From positions 32,752,042-32,816,041 of the forward strand of contig CM060734.1 of the NCBI GenBank assembly GCA_030704615.1: 64,000 bases of DNA, read 5' to 3'. The translations under genes were made by a program, and so were the position numbers. The DNA is from Takakia lepidozioides. Taxonomy: Eukaryota > Streptophyta > Takakiopsida > Takakiales > Takakiaceae. Numbering within the stretch: position 1 is the stretch's first letter; each line of letters starts with the position of its first letter. Of this stretch, positions 45,487-57,099 are shown in pieces. The notes beneath the pieces were generated by a model that saw nothing but the letters and a program-made list of their open reading frames with translations, did no database searches and was not told where the DNA came from.

Positions 45487-45888
45487 ATGGAGTCACAAGA
45501 ACCAGATACATTGGAGCTGTCGCTTACCCAACTACTAGATCAGCCGTTCCGACTCTCACGACCTTCAACATCACGCCGACGCTCTCGAGACGATGGGCCA
45601 CCAATGCGACGCGTACTTCGTCGTCTGGACTCCGTACGACAGCAAGTGGAGCCTACTCGAAGTCTGATAATTCTGTTGGACGTTGAGGCTTCGGACCCAG
45701 AGAGCAACGAAATCATGTTTGAAGGCAGTTTCGAAAATCAGAATGCTCAAAGCACTGCGTGGTCTCAAGTTCAAGTTGTTGGACACTATCGATGGTTGCA
45801 GGGACCTGTAAATCATTTGAGTCAAGAACGAAGAGCCGAATACTTGACAAGTACCATTCGCCGGATTTTGGATTTTCTCCAACTCTAA
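45487..45888 (+). CDS. Extra ORF between chromodomain and 3' LTR (133 codons)
   Basis: An uninterrupted ATG-to-stop frame in an element whose other genes are broken. The N-terminal half is Ser/Arg-rich and basic (RPSTSRRRSRDDGPP, RRVLRRLDSVRQQ). The C-terminal half is acidic to neutral (EASDPESNEIMFEGSF, YRWLQGPVNHLSQERRAEYL). No zinc finger, membrane segment or known domain is recognisable. Some plant gypsy elements carry an additional sense ORF at this position, and its role is usually unknown. Confidence 0.6.
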   Translation: MESQEPDTLELSLTQLLDQPFRLSRPSTSRRRSRDDGPPMRRVLRRLDSVRQQVEPTRSLIILLDVEASDPESNEIMFEGSFENQNAQSTAWSQVQVVGHYRWLQGPVNHLSQERRAEYLTSTIRRILDFLQL

Positions 45889-45930
45889 GCAAATCCAAGA
45901 TTTTACCGCTCCTCGAGGAACTCGACGCTA

Positions 45931-45942
45931 GAGGAGGGGTGA
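45931..45942 (+). other. Polypurine tract
   Basis: gaggaggggtga immediately precedes the 3' LTR and would prime plus-strand synthesis. Confidence 0.7.
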
Positions 45943-46467
45943 TGTCACAGACATAGCCCAGAGGAACTTACCAGGAATAAATACCAGAAGTTACTACCAT
46001 GTTATCGAAAGTTACCGTGATCTATCATGATTTATCATAAATTATCATTAGTTATCAAATTACCGGGAGTTTACCAAATTACCGAGAGTAACTTGGGAAA
46101 CTGCTCAGGAAGCTTCTTTTGGAGGAAACTTCTCCATCAAGAAACCTCCTTTGGGGAAGCCTCTTAGGGAACTTCCTAGTAGCCACTATATATAGAAGGC
46201 GAGACTTGACACTCTTCAGTCTCGCCAACACTAGTTTAAGCTACTCTTGTTTCCAGTTTCCAGTATCTGGTACTCCAGTCCAGTTTCTAGCATTCTAGTA
46301 TTCAAGTCGTGTTCCAATATCTTGTACTCTTGTTCATTGTTATAAAGATCGTTTTGTTTCCTATTTACTCATCATGCATTTGGTCACGCCGACCTTGACT
46401 TCTTGTCTAGTCTTGTATCTCTAGTCTGATCTCTTGTTTGTGTTCAGTCATGTTCTCGTCATTGATA
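45943..46467 (+). repeat. 3' LTR (525 bp)
   Basis: Begins TGTCACAG and ends TTGATA (the 5' LTR ends TTGACA). TATA box ctatatatag at about 46178. Many scattered differences from the 5' LTR indicate age. Confidence 0.9.
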
Positions 46468-46472
46468 GGCTA
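46468..46472. repeat. Target-site duplication GGCTA, right copy
   Basis: Identical to the GGCTA before the 5' LTR at 39643-39647. Confidence 0.85.
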
Positions 46473-48540
46473 ACCCTAGATTACGAATAACGCTAGGCCA
46501 TTGCAATAGTATACTTATCACCAGATAAGTGACTTGATATGGAACTGTCGGATGAATCTGATGCATATATTTCGGGGCCTAGAAGTGGACCTACCTCCTT
46601 GTGAAAAACAATGTAGTGGTTTCAACCTCAAGAAAATTGTAGCTTGGATCATCAACTTGGATGGTTGTTGAATACTTCCAAAGATTGTGCAGCAGATTGT
46701 GGAGGTGATTCCTCAATGTACTAGATGCATTCTCCCGATTTTGTTTGTGTGGTCCTTGCTTGTTTTGGCTTTGTTTCAGTGGAAGCGGCTGTGACTCTTG
46801 GCTTCATCTTCTTCTTCTTTGCAGGTTTTGCTCGACGTTTCTTGTGTGCCATTGCAGGGGTAACATCCAAGAGGGCCGTAGTTCTGTCCTCTGGACCGTA
46901 TGAGCAGTAATACCTACAACCACAAACTACATTCCGTTATTATCACTCTAAGGGGACTCATGCACTTTCTGCATTCATGGAAATCATGGAATAGGCATTG
47001 CAACACATGAACGGCAGCCCAAGATGTACCTTGTTATAATCAAAGCACTGTTGGTGCGAGGAGCTAACAGAGATCCCTCCGGATGGCCTCTTTGGTGATG
47101 CCTGTGGAAAGTGCATGGGCCATCTGTACAGGAGGATTCCCCAGTGATGAAATCAACAACGCGATTCCATGGAATGTAGGCGACTTAGGCTGAGTCTTGG
47201 CCATGAGGCTTGATATGCCATTGCAAACGCCACTGTAGTACATGATGGTTGAAAACACCTGCATTTGGCAGTTGCACTTGGTTTCGAAGCAACAAAACAA
47301 GATGAGACACGATGGCTTTAGATTTCTCGCCAACCAACATGTCGATTTGCAATTCAAAGAGGAGGCGGTGATGATACAGGCTGAACATAAGGTTTCCTGG
47401 TGACAACACGAAGCTACAGGAGGGTAATTCCATGGAGACTCGCCTTTGATTACACATCCATTTGTACTCTCATCCATCTGATTACACATCCATCCATACC
47501 TACACACATTGATCCTAAATCCCACAAGTAGACGAACAGTCATGTCCATTAAATAATACTAAATTTGAAATTTAAAATTTGAAATTTAAAATTTGAAAAT
47601 TGAAATTCAAACTTGGGTACGCATGTGTTGGCTTCGCTCTCACTATGGGCTCATGTTATGTTCATGACCACATCTGATATCTGGCATGGATGCGTGCATG
47701 ACCTACATGTATCATGTGTTATATAAACGACATTCCATGGGGTGACGGATGGGGGGCGGGGGGCGGGGACGGGCCGCGGCGACCGCGAGCCGCGCGGGAG
47801 CCGGAGGGGGGGAGGCGCTGTGGGGGGCGAGGGGGGTGCCACGCAGGCAGGACGGAAGGGCTCGCATTAAACTCCCGGGCCTTTTCTGGTGTGCGCCCAA
47901 TCAAATACAACGGAGACACATGCCCCCCGTGACAGTTAGAATCTCTGGCACGCATTTTGAGCTCCTTGTACATGGGTTGAGGGCTGTGTTGACCAGGATG
48001 GTTAGTGTGGCCCTCGTCAACGTTGGATGTTAAAGTTCTCTTTCTGTCTCCTCTTTGAGGCCATCCTGATTCTCAGCGATCTTCCACTCTTGGCCTTTAC
48101 AGTGCATCAATATAAATACGCGTGTGTCTGTATCTGTATTCTCGCCGAGATCTTTGTTGACCCTTTTGCTTTGTGTTCTTTCAAATGTATTCGTGAAGGT
48201 GTGCTGGAGAGATGGGTTGGCATGTACATCAGATCTTGGTGTCTGGCAGGAGCTGGTGGATATGGGGTGGATTGGTCATTTGAGACAATGGTGTCTAGAT
48301 TTGAGTAAGTTGCTATGGACCTGCAAATGGTACTCTGTACATACAAGTGGCTATGGTTGCAATGACATTTCACTATGCAAAGTATCGGCTCTCTCCCTCT
48401 CTCTTCATATGCCTTCTTAGCAATGACTGGACTCGTGGTTGCCAGAAAAGTCTCCACTGTAGCAGGAGGATACCGGACCGCGAGGGAGAGGATCTTGATG
48501 ATAAGGATGCCTGTAGCCACTATCAGAAATAAAACAGGCA
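46473..48540. other. No supported gene; AT-run and GC-rich block
   Basis: A 161-codon minus ORF (47064-47549) has no recognisable domain. At 47557-47612 aaatttgaaatttaaa repeats about three times. At 47740-47870 a very GC-rich block contains ggatggggggcggggggcgg, related in inverse orientation to 38165-38205. ORFs in the GC-rich block occur in all frames and are composition artefacts. Confidence 0.4.
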
Positions 48541-48559
48541 AGGCAAAATGTTGCATGCA

Positions 48560-48725
48560 AAATGGCAAGAGCTTCACCCTTGCATCCCCCTGCCCAGGGA
48601 ATAGGGATTGTGTGATCCACATTTCCCCAGACCTTGACACCCTCAGCTAAGTTCTCCACAAGCAGCCTATTCTTCAGGGGTTCCCCTTCCTGTCGTTGCA
48701 TGAACCACACCATGTAATCTCCAGC
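48560..48725 (-). pseudogene. Possible family-1 glycosyltransferase (UGT) fragment
   Basis: On the minus strand the frame reads AGDYMVWFMQRQEGEPLKNR followed by LLVENLAEGVKVWGN and DHTIP. The NxRLLV.NL..GV.VW pattern, after a pocket-like M.WFM segment, resembles the region after the PSPG box of plant UGTs (usually WP...DQ..N.RLLV..L.VGV.V). The PSPG box itself (HCGWNS) is absent. A tentative call based on a short match. Confidence 0.28.
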
Positions 48726-48729
48726 ATGG

Positions 48730-49517
48730 GCACAAGTTGAGTATGGGCACCACTTTCAGCTGCGCTTTGATGCTACAATTCCATCGGAGCATGCTAAGAG
48801 AACCAGCGTAAGCTTAAGCGTCTGCACGCAAGAGCGTGACCCAGCAACGCATTTGGCATTGCCCAGCATTTGTGTTGCCAATGGTATTTCTAGAATGGCT
48901 TACTAGTTTCATTCCATACATATTGAGAGGTTAAGAGACCTTCAACTGCAGAGGGGCATGAATCAGCCCAACACATCAGACTAAAGGGACACAACGTGGG
49001 AGTAACTCTTATTGATACAGTTTGATTGCCCAAGAGACAATGGCTGAAGCCCATGAGAATGCAAGCTCGTGAAGAGGAAAAAGCAAAAGTTAGGATAAAG
49101 CAGGGTTTACACCAATGGATTGTTTACCAGAGGGAGAGAGACTAGCACAGAGAACAACAGCATGAGGGTTATTTTGCAACCATGCACCTCATTTCCAAAC
49201 AGCATACAGCCTCCGGCTCCACTTACCTGCTGTGATGCTCCCACCCAAGCTAAGACAAGTAGGGGATCAAACTGTAGCAATTAAAATGAAATAATATTTC
49301 ATACGTCAATAACCCATCAAGTGAGCCAAACTAGCCCCACATATGTACAAGCTCCTTACACATTGCCAAATTTCCAAATCAATGCTTACAATCTTAGCAG
49401 AGATAAGGACTCATGCTCATGCTTATCCTCACACTTCTTGTGACCTTGAGTAGAAATGGTAGAGGTTTCAGCTTTTCCCCCAAGCCCAACACCATTCCAA
49501 AGAAAGGATAGAAAGAA
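48730..49517. other. No supported gene
   Basis: Probable 3' flank of the minus-strand SDH6-like gene; only short frames are present. Confidence 0.35.
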
Positions 49518-50795
49518 TCAGGGGTGCTTCTTTTCCCACCATTCCAAGAACTTGAGGTTGGTATCCAGACAATTAAACTTGTAAAGGCCCAGTGCCCAGG
49601 TTGCCCCTTCTTCAGCTATTGCCCAGGATGCTGCTGCTCCGCCTGCAAGAGCAGCAACCGCACCAACTCCACTGCGCGAGTACTTGTAAGCCACGGCAGC
49701 CGTTGCCACCCCTCCGATCAAACCCCCAATATTGGCTGCCATGGCCCCCTGCCTCACCTGCCATGAACGATGGAACAGTCCAGCCAAAAGAACGCATCAC
49801 AGGGATGCTCATGCACAATCCTTTGGAACTCTTTCCTAAAAGGCAACTCCAAGACTGCCCACTGGCTAGGGCACTTGCCACACCATAGTTGGTCTTGGCT
49901 TCGAATCATGGAGCCAACAACCCAGTCTGGTCAATGTGCACCTTGGCTAGGCGGCCAGTCCTGCCAAGTGAGTGCGGAAGGTTTAAATGTTTAGGGGAGA
50001 ATAGCTCAGTAAGAGGGTCGCAATATAGGTGGCCTTTCCAAGCCCACCATTTTCTCTTCAATGTTAAGCTCTTCTCATTTCCTGTTGATTTCCCTAAGCT
50101 CTTGAACTCCAGCCCATCCAATTGACTATTTTCATTATTATAAGCAGCTGTGCTGCTATTTTGAGAGGCATGCTGAATATAAGCTAACTGAGCCCAGGTG
50201 GTAGTCTCATATTTACATTGTTTTAATTCGGCTTACAAACAGATGCAGTCCAAAGCACACTTTGCTGTTCCTGGCCTGTAAGGCTGCTATGGTTTACTCT
50301 TAAAGCATTGCTATATGGCGTTTCAAAGGCTTCAGCCTCAAACAGCAAGAATTCCAACAATTATGTCAAAAGATTACTAACCCTCCTCGAGCCCATGGGT
50401 TGCTTAACCACCGGACTCAGTATGAAAACCGACCAGAAAATGCAATATAGCTCGCATACAACCAACAAGAATCCGTTTGCAAATAATGCATGACAATGTA
50501 AGGACTAGTATCCACTGATAATGCGACCCGCTCTGTAGAAAACAGACTTGACAAATGGGGCTGTGAACTGCAACACAGAAGGAAGAGTTGGACGGCAGGA
50601 TCGCACCAGCTGTAGTCGAGGACCATCGACCGGTTCCGAGTTGATGAACTCTTGAACGTCGGCCTCAGTCCAAGGAGGTAATGGTTCGTCTCTTCCCTCA
50701 GTAATGCCGGTGAGTTTGTAAAACGGAGAAAATCTTTCGCGCCATGCTTCCTTGTCAATCGCCCACCAGGGTTTGTAAGAATCCCCCCCGCCCAT
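49518..50795 (-). CDS. SDH6: Succinate dehydrogenase subunit 6-like protein (mitochondrial complex II)
   Basis: A plant-specific accessory subunit of complex II in the inner mitochondrial membrane. Two exons on -: 50795-50607 (63 codons) and 49757-49518 (79 codons plus stop), spliced in phase at ctg/gtgcga and ggcag/gtgagg; total 142 residues, close to known SDH6 proteins. Exon 1 carries RDEPLPPWTEADVQEFINSE then PVDGPRLQL, matching the family's DVEEFIASDPVHGP-type segment. Exon 2 has two hydrophobic stretches around the conserved KYSRS (GGVATAAVAYKYSRSGVGAV) and ends NLKFLEWWEKKHP. The ATG is the first in frame after a TGA. There is no long presequence, as in other SDH6 proteins. It is head-to-head with the dCMP deaminase gene, 1.39 kb apart. 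The family call is from memory of its motifs. Confidence 0.78.
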
Positions 50796-50799
50796 CCTC

Positions 50800-52187
50800 C
50801 CGGTTCTTCAATTTCTTCCGCAAAGACCTCGCCTAAAATATCTTCAGCTCTCTGTCGGATCGTCTCTCGCGTGGAAAATCTCTGGAATTGAGACACTCGG
50901 GCTTCAAGTTTGCACGAAACCCTAGACTTCTCAAAAACTTCCTCAAAATACGCAGTTCGATCCTCCGAAAAATTTGAAAAAAATAGGGATAGTCAGATCC
51001 TTAAATAGAGATTTCCGCGATCACCTCGTTACACTTTTCTCCTCCTCTCTGTGCATATAAACGACGGAAATGAGCCTCGACACTCAGAAAAAAACCAGAT
51101 TTCCTGAACGCTTCGTACTCACTCTTCCTGTCAACACAGTGAATCCAACGAATCCAGAGATGCCCACGACCGCAGCTCTTGTCAAGAGACCTAAGAACCT
51201 CCAGGCCTCTCCCCCCTATCTCCACCTCTCCATCTCTCTCTCTCTCTTTCTCTTCTCTCTCCCTGTTTCCTCCCAGAACCGAAGTGGGTTTACGCTAATC
51301 ACACTCTGTGAGTAATCTTCATTACTATCACCTGCTTAGCCGCAGCCCAGTGCTTAGTGCTTGTGGGTGATCCTGGGCTCAAAACTTCAAACCTAGATAT
51401 CCTTCAGGGATCCGACATGGGCTTGGTTACTGCGAGTAGCAGGTCGCTGCGTTTTCCCGCGTTTCTGAAATGGAAGGAGAAGACGATGCTGGTGGGCAAC
51501 CTCAGCGCGGAGGTTTTTGACTACTTGAGCTAAGAACAATGAGGAGGAGCGATTTGTAGAAGGTGGGTCGGTTGAGTTTGGGAAGTTTGATGTAAGTGTC
51601 TCACTCGAATGTTTTCTGGTTTTTTTCCTAGCAGATTTCCTGCTTTGAGGGTCCCATTTCATGTCTGAAGTCTTGTATACAAAAGTGTGGGGTGCTTATT
51701 CAAGTAAAGGGAGGTGGTTGAATTTGTTTTCAGTAGACTGCATGTTCTCACTCGCGCATTCTAATTCAGCGACAAAGTGAAGAAGGTGAAGAATTGATTA
51801 CGACTCCGTGCCCAAGTTCTTGACCAGGAACGATAAAATGGTTGCGTTTATTATTTATACCAGGGGCCCTGTTCAGGCCATTTTTTTCCCACAATTGATT
51901 GACCCATGCATTTAGCAATGGCTTGATTTTCAATTGCAGTGATGGAAGCGTGTAGGTAACAACAGATCTTACCTGCACTTGCATTGACATAGCGTATTGT
52001 AACTTCTTGCAGAGAGCTTTAAAATCAAATGAAGGCACACAAGTGAATCATTCTCTGTGGGAGTGAGTCTTGCGATTTGATGCTCCAAGTAGAGTGCATC
52101 TCTCTGCCAACAAGGCTACAGTTGGAGTTGTCATCTCTGGGAGATTTCTAAAATAGTTGCTCGGAGTTCTCTTAAGTTGCCCTCAAT
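50800..52187. promoter_or_regulatory. Shared intergenic region of two divergent genes
   Basis: Separates the SDH6-like gene (-) from dCMP deaminase (+). catataaacg at about 51053-51062 could serve as a TATA box for + (it reads cgtttatatg on -). A CT-rich leader follows (51205-51270), and cactctgtgagtaatc at about 51303 looks like a 5' UTR intron donor for the + gene. No other gene fits in between. Confidence 0.35.
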
Positions 52188-55100
52188 ATGCCAATGAGTG
52201 GTCGGGATGTGGTAGTGGTCTCGGCAGCAGCGGCGCTTGGGGGAGGGCTGGTGGCCATTGCATTTACGTCTGGGGCACTCTGGAATCAAGGTCGACAACC
52301 GGGATTTTTGCCAGGGTTTCCGCAAGTTCAATCCTCAAAGCGAAAACTGCTGCATCTGACATTGCAGCCTTGGATCAAGCCCCTTGTTCGATGCCTCACA
52401 TTACATTCTGTAAGTGCCGTAGTTGTGGCTGGACTAGTGCGTGATACAAGATGTTCGTGATACCAGAGGGTTTAAGACTTTAAGGATTCGAATTGCTGCT
52501 GGGTATGGTGCCTTCAGGGATCAATCCTGACCATGACAGATTGTTAGGGTGGGGACCTCAGTCAGCTCTTTGTGCTTGAAAAGGCCCAATTCATCCCATG
52601 CTATGTGACCTTTCAGTTCTCTGCTAGAGCATCTGATGCATCTTCATTATATCAAAGCTCTATTTTGCAGCTGCACCTTGCCGATGTTGATGATGGAACG
52701 AAAGAAGAGAGAGATCACTGTGTTAGCCTTTCTACACCATCAGAGCCGGGCTGGCGTCAACAAGTTCAAATTGCAGCCGAAGAGAACCGGATTGAAGGCT
52801 TATGTCGAAATCCTGAACATGATCTGTCAGGGGAGCTGTGTCTAGAGAATGGGCAATGTGTGTGTTCCACCTCGCCACTCTGTTACAGGGCTGGCAAGCT
52901 GGATCCTTTCAACCCTTCCAAACGCCAAGGGTAAGTGTTGTACTTGATGCGTGCATAAATGTCACGGATCTGGAAAAGCTGAAGTTTACAACAGTTTAGC
53001 CCTTTCTGGATGAGATTGAGGGGTTCGGTTTACAGAGTACTAAGAGTCCAGGTTCTGTCCACCTATAAAATTTGTGAGATGGATGAGATACCTAAGAAAC
53101 TATTGGGGCAAGGCGGAGCAGGTACTTGTCATGGGATGATTATTTCATGTCAATTGCATTTCTGTCTGCAAGGCGCTCAAAGGATCCCAATCGCCAGGTA
53201 GGCTGCTTTGGAGAGCCAACTGTAATGGGACTGAAATATATGTGCCTGAGTTCCGTAAGTACACACCTTGGCAATTTGAAACCTCATTGCTTGAGTGAAC
53301 CATGTAGTGTCTTCGCCTCCAATATGGCTTAAATCCAAGGAAGGCAACCACTTGCAGACTAGTGAGTCTTTCTAGCAATCGCTCTGGTTGTTTGACCAAT
53401 CAGCAATGCTCAGCTAGGAGATTGTCTGGAAGGTCACCAACACTTCCTCTCTGAAATTGCTATCTTAGAGTCATGTTCAACCAAGATCACACTGGGAGGT
53501 TTGGTCTGCAGTTCCCATTTACCAATATAACAACCTTGCTTAGGTGCATGGAACAATTATTACCATTTAGTTGAAATACCTTCTCTCACAAGTGTGTGTG
53601 TTTGTGTGTAGGTAGGGGCGTGCATAGTGAGCCAGGACCGCGTCATTCTTGGTAGGTTATTTTGCAAATTTGTACAGGTCTTCGCTGGTTGCAATATCCC
53701 TTTGTGGAAGTCATGCAACTAAGTTCGCCAATGAGGATTATAGAATTTCGGTTGGGGTGGTTGACAGGAATTGGATATAATGGATTTCCGAGGGGTTGCT
53801 CAGATGATGAGCTACCTTGGGCTAAGGTTTGTTTGCCCTTCCATTTTGCACTCAGCAGATGCTTTTAACACCTGTGAGGGAGGGGTAAGATGAAAAGTTA
53901 TGTCCATGCACGCATAGAGATAAAGACAGGCAGAAACAGAGGGGAAAGAAGCAAAGTTTTCACAGAAAACTCAAAAGTGCATATGGAACGAAGAGAATTC
54001 ACTCATAAGATGTTGTTTGCTGTAGCCTTGTGGCCATAGACCCTGCTCCTAGTTTTGGTGTGTCATGAGGGACACTACCTTTGTGAGCGGCTCACTCCAC
54101 TAGTGGGACACTTTGATAAAACAATTTGTTCAGGCTTCCAGATTTCCTCTAGAAGGCCCCTAATACAAGCATCTATCTGCTGTTTGTGATCTTGTCCTTC
54201 AATTAGACCCCAGCGGGGCCAGGGCTTTAGGCTCAGGGTCAAGATTTTGATAGTCGGTGAACAGAGGTGCAGGGACTTTGGGATCAAGAGAATTAGGTCA
54301 GAGGGCCAATAGGACAGTGGAATTGAGGGAGATGATGAACTTGCTATAGCCCTGCACCTTGAACACAGCAAAGAGATGTACTCAGTAGACTTTGCTCAAG
54401 GTAGGCTTATGGCCATACATCATGCCAGGTTGAGACAGCAGAAAAGAGAGACAGAAAGAGAGAGAAATAGTTTACTACATTCATGGGGCCCCAGAGGAGA
54501 AAGAGAGAGACAACAATTCATGTCTAGCATATGCAATACAAATAGCTATTTTTTAGTGATTGAATTGGTTTTACTCCTGCTAGAATGACAGATGATTGTT
54601 GTATGATGTCAAAGACGTACAAGTCACTTGTGGTCATGATCTTCTAGTGGCTTGCAATGTTCTTTCCAGATGTCGGTGAATGGGGACCCCTTACAGACCA
54701 AATATCCGTAAGCCCACCTAAACCTTCAAATGTTTTGTTCTACTCTTCGCAAGTGGATCTGTCTCAAGACATAACTACTTGAATCACCACCTATAGTGTT
54801 CTGCAAACATGCTGATTGACTTTTCCTCGTGTTGTAATGGGGATGCTCATACACAGAAAGTGGTTCAAACAACTAGACACAGTTTTGGGTGCCTCTCAAA
54901 TTTTCCACTGCAGATGGACTAATACTGAAGATTAAAGGACCGTCATTTGCAACGTTATTAGACCTACCTTCAAGTGCTCATCTGCCGTGTCGGAGGGCAA
55001 CTCTAACCATGCTCAAACTTTAGAACCCATTCAGCTTTCAGTGCTCTAGAACAGCTAATGTGGCTGTTCAGGGCGAGTTTGGGGTACTGCCCTTGAGCCG

Positions 55101-57095
55101 TCCACATGGTGAGTGCAAAGTCAGATGGTGGGGCAGTTGAATCAAATGCCTAATACCAGATAACCTAAGATGATCGACTCTATTTCTTGGAAGCAATACT
55201 GTCCTATTAAACAGGCTAAGTCCTGGCAGAACAGGGTAGAGGAGATTTTTAAGTACCTGAATATTAGGCGGAGAATTAACCCTGCTAGATGAATCTGACT
55301 TGGAGGCTGAAGTGCCTAGGGCCATGTCGGAAGCATGAAGAATGTCTCAAAATGAAAACCTGAACTTATTCCCAGTTTGTGACATGGGTGAGGACCTTAA
55401 CAATGACATTCTCTGAGGTACATTAGGAGTAGAGTGCATTCTGTAAAAAGGTTTTGACTGAACAGACAGAAAACCTTGTTCAAAAGAAATTTTGTAGAAG
55501 TTGAGGTGGTTTCAAAGCTTGATACTTTCAGAAGACAGCATGCTATTTCATAAAACTTATACCATTGGGAAATTCGTTGAAAATCCTCCTCTTTCAAGTC
55601 AGCATGAGAGATATGGCACATTTCTAGAAAATGAAACGTTGTTTTGGATTTAAAGTGTATTCATTACAAAAGTATAGAAAGATATCAGCCTTCAGATTTC
55701 ACAGCTGCTGGCTTTTCAGAGAGGGAGGGAGGGAGAACTTGGACCCGGTGTTTTTGGATCTTGGGGAGCTCTAACCATGTTTGCTTGAAAATGGTGACTT
55801 TTTCTAGCACCATGCCCACTTTTGGGGTTGTTGAAAGCAGTAGGAATGGGGGCTGAACGACCTTTGAGTGCCGAAGGCACTTAACCGTAAATTTCTGGCT
55901 GTGCTTGGTGCAGTTATGTTTGTCATGCTGAAGTAAACGCTATACTCAACAAAAATCAAGCTTCAGCTGCTGGTCAGGTGTCAACTCTGTACCTCAACAG
56001 CTCTCTCTTCCTTCCAGCTGAGTTTGGTGGATAAACTTGATGCTACTGTCAAGTGTATACTTGCCTTAAGCTTTACGTCAGAGAACATTCAGCATGATCA
56101 TTTGTACACCACTCCAGTAGTTTATTTTGGAGCTAACGAGAGTCATGTGGGACTGTGGCAGAGGCTGTATGTGACCCTGTTTCCTTGCAATGAATGTGCC
56201 AAAGTTATCATCCAGGTACCCTTCTCCTTGCGCGCTATTCCACTGTCTGTATATCTCCCCTCTTTCTTTATGTCCCTTCTTTTGTGTGCACCTCTTACTC
56301 GTTACATAGACGTTAGCCTCCAACAGACAACTCAGTGACAGCGCACTTGGCCCAACTTATAGTGGGGAAGTAATTCTGTATAGCAAAACGAATAAGCGTT
56401 CATCAACCCAGCTCTCCTTGAGGGGGTTTATATACAGGACTTTTCCAGTCTCCAATGAAGTATGTGATGCTGTCATCCAAAACCACCTTCCAATCGCCAA
56501 AGTATTAGCCTTGGAGGTCAAAGAGGCACTAAGATTGGGCTGGCTCGGGCTGGTGTCATTCTTCTGCCCTTCATGCATGTGGCCTAAGTTCTGTTGCACT
56601 TACCATTTGCAATTGTGGTGTTCCAACAGGCCGGAATAGTTGAGGTGGTTTATTTCTCAGACAAAGGTGCTTCAGTTGACAACTGCAGTAGCCAGCCAGA
56701 CCCTGTATACACTGCATCTCGTAAGCTTCTGTCCATGGCTGGTGTCAAGGTGAGCCATTTTGGAGCAGTTCACTCATGATAATCCTGCTGAGTTCCTTGG
56801 CTTTATTTTAGCTATGTGCCATCACCTTTGCATATTCTATTCATCATTTGGTTAGGGGTCTGTACATTACCAATTGTCTGTTTATGTTTGTGCCTCTAAA
56901 GCTTCTTTCATTTTCCATCCTGGCTACCAGATTGTGGTTTTCTAGTCCCAGACAGGGCTTATATGCTAGTGTTTATAAACCCTTGTCCATCTTGACTGTC
57001 TTTGATTGTGCCCCTTAGTAACTCCTATGTGTTCTCAAGTGCAGGTATGGCAACACCAGCCAGCAACGCGGACGCTAGTTCTTGAGTTGAGGTAG
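52188..57095 (+). CDS. Deoxycytidylate (dCMP) deaminase with long N-terminal extension
   Basis: Converts dCMP to dUMP, the substrate of thymidylate synthase. Ten exons: 52188-52409, 52671-52930, 53122-53197, 53612-53651, 53768-53826, 54670-54707, 55914-55977, 56162-56215, 56630-56749, 57045-57095. All are GT-AG and keep frame, giving 327 residues. The catalytic part (from Gly161) has GYLSWDDYFMSIAFLSARRS, GIGYNGFPRGCSDDELPWAK, the zinc and proton-shuttle motif CHAEVNAIL (His236, Glu238) and FPCNECAK (Cys262, Cys265). The N-terminus (GRDVVVVSAAAALGGGLVAI) matches the hydrophobic start of plant homologues. The extension of about 160 residues before the catalytic domain is longer than the roughly 70 I recall for Arabidopsis; the exon 2 acceptor (ttttgcag) is the least certain junction. 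Introns 5 and 6 hold repeat relics. Confidence 0.9.
53990..54240 (-). repeat. Dispersed coding-like repeat (third copy) in a dCMP deaminase intron
   Basis: Matches the blocks at 1328-1715: tgctgtagccttgtggccat, ctacctttgtgagcggctca and, on minus, QQIDACIRGLLEEIWK. It lies within intron 5 (53827-54669) in the antisense direction. Confidence 0.6.
55280..55425 (-). repeat. Dispersed coding-like segment, copy 2, in a dCMP deaminase intron
   Basis: On minus it encodes SSPMSQTGNK and DMALGTSASKS, paralleling 35985-36130. It lies in intron 6 (54708-55913), antisense to the host gene. Confidence 0.55.
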
Positions 57096-57099
57096 CTTA

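Larger units (their letters stand above)
39648..46467 (+). mobile_element. Full-length, inactive Ty3/gypsy chromovirus (LTR retrotransposon)
   Basis: Order LTR - gag - protease - (RT) - RNase H - integrase - chromodomain - extra ORF - polypurine tract - LTR, flanked by a perfect 5-bp duplication. RNase H and integrase after RT plus a C-terminal chromodomain place it among plant chromoviruses. It is dead: gag is frameshifted with a stop, the RT N-terminus is replaced by a fragment of another element, several stops interrupt RT, and integrase is split into frames. Diverged LTRs indicate an old insertion. It sits on + between the unidentified relic at 38.4 kb and repeat-rich DNA. Confidence 0.93.

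Noticed and set aside
47712-48033. Four overlapping ORFs in the GC-rich block
   Set aside because: Open in many frames because of GC-rich, stop-poor composition; low-complexity Pro/Arg/Gly translations without domains.
50417-50896. 159-codon minus ORF overlapping SDH6 exon 1
   Set aside because: The alternative frame gives the SDH6 motif, a correct splice junction and the right total length; this ORF lies in another frame and matches nothing.
55068-55325. 85-codon minus ORF inside a dCMP deaminase intron
   Set aside because: Only its first codons belong to the dispersed SSPMSQTGNK/DMAL segment; the rest is unrecognised and intronic.
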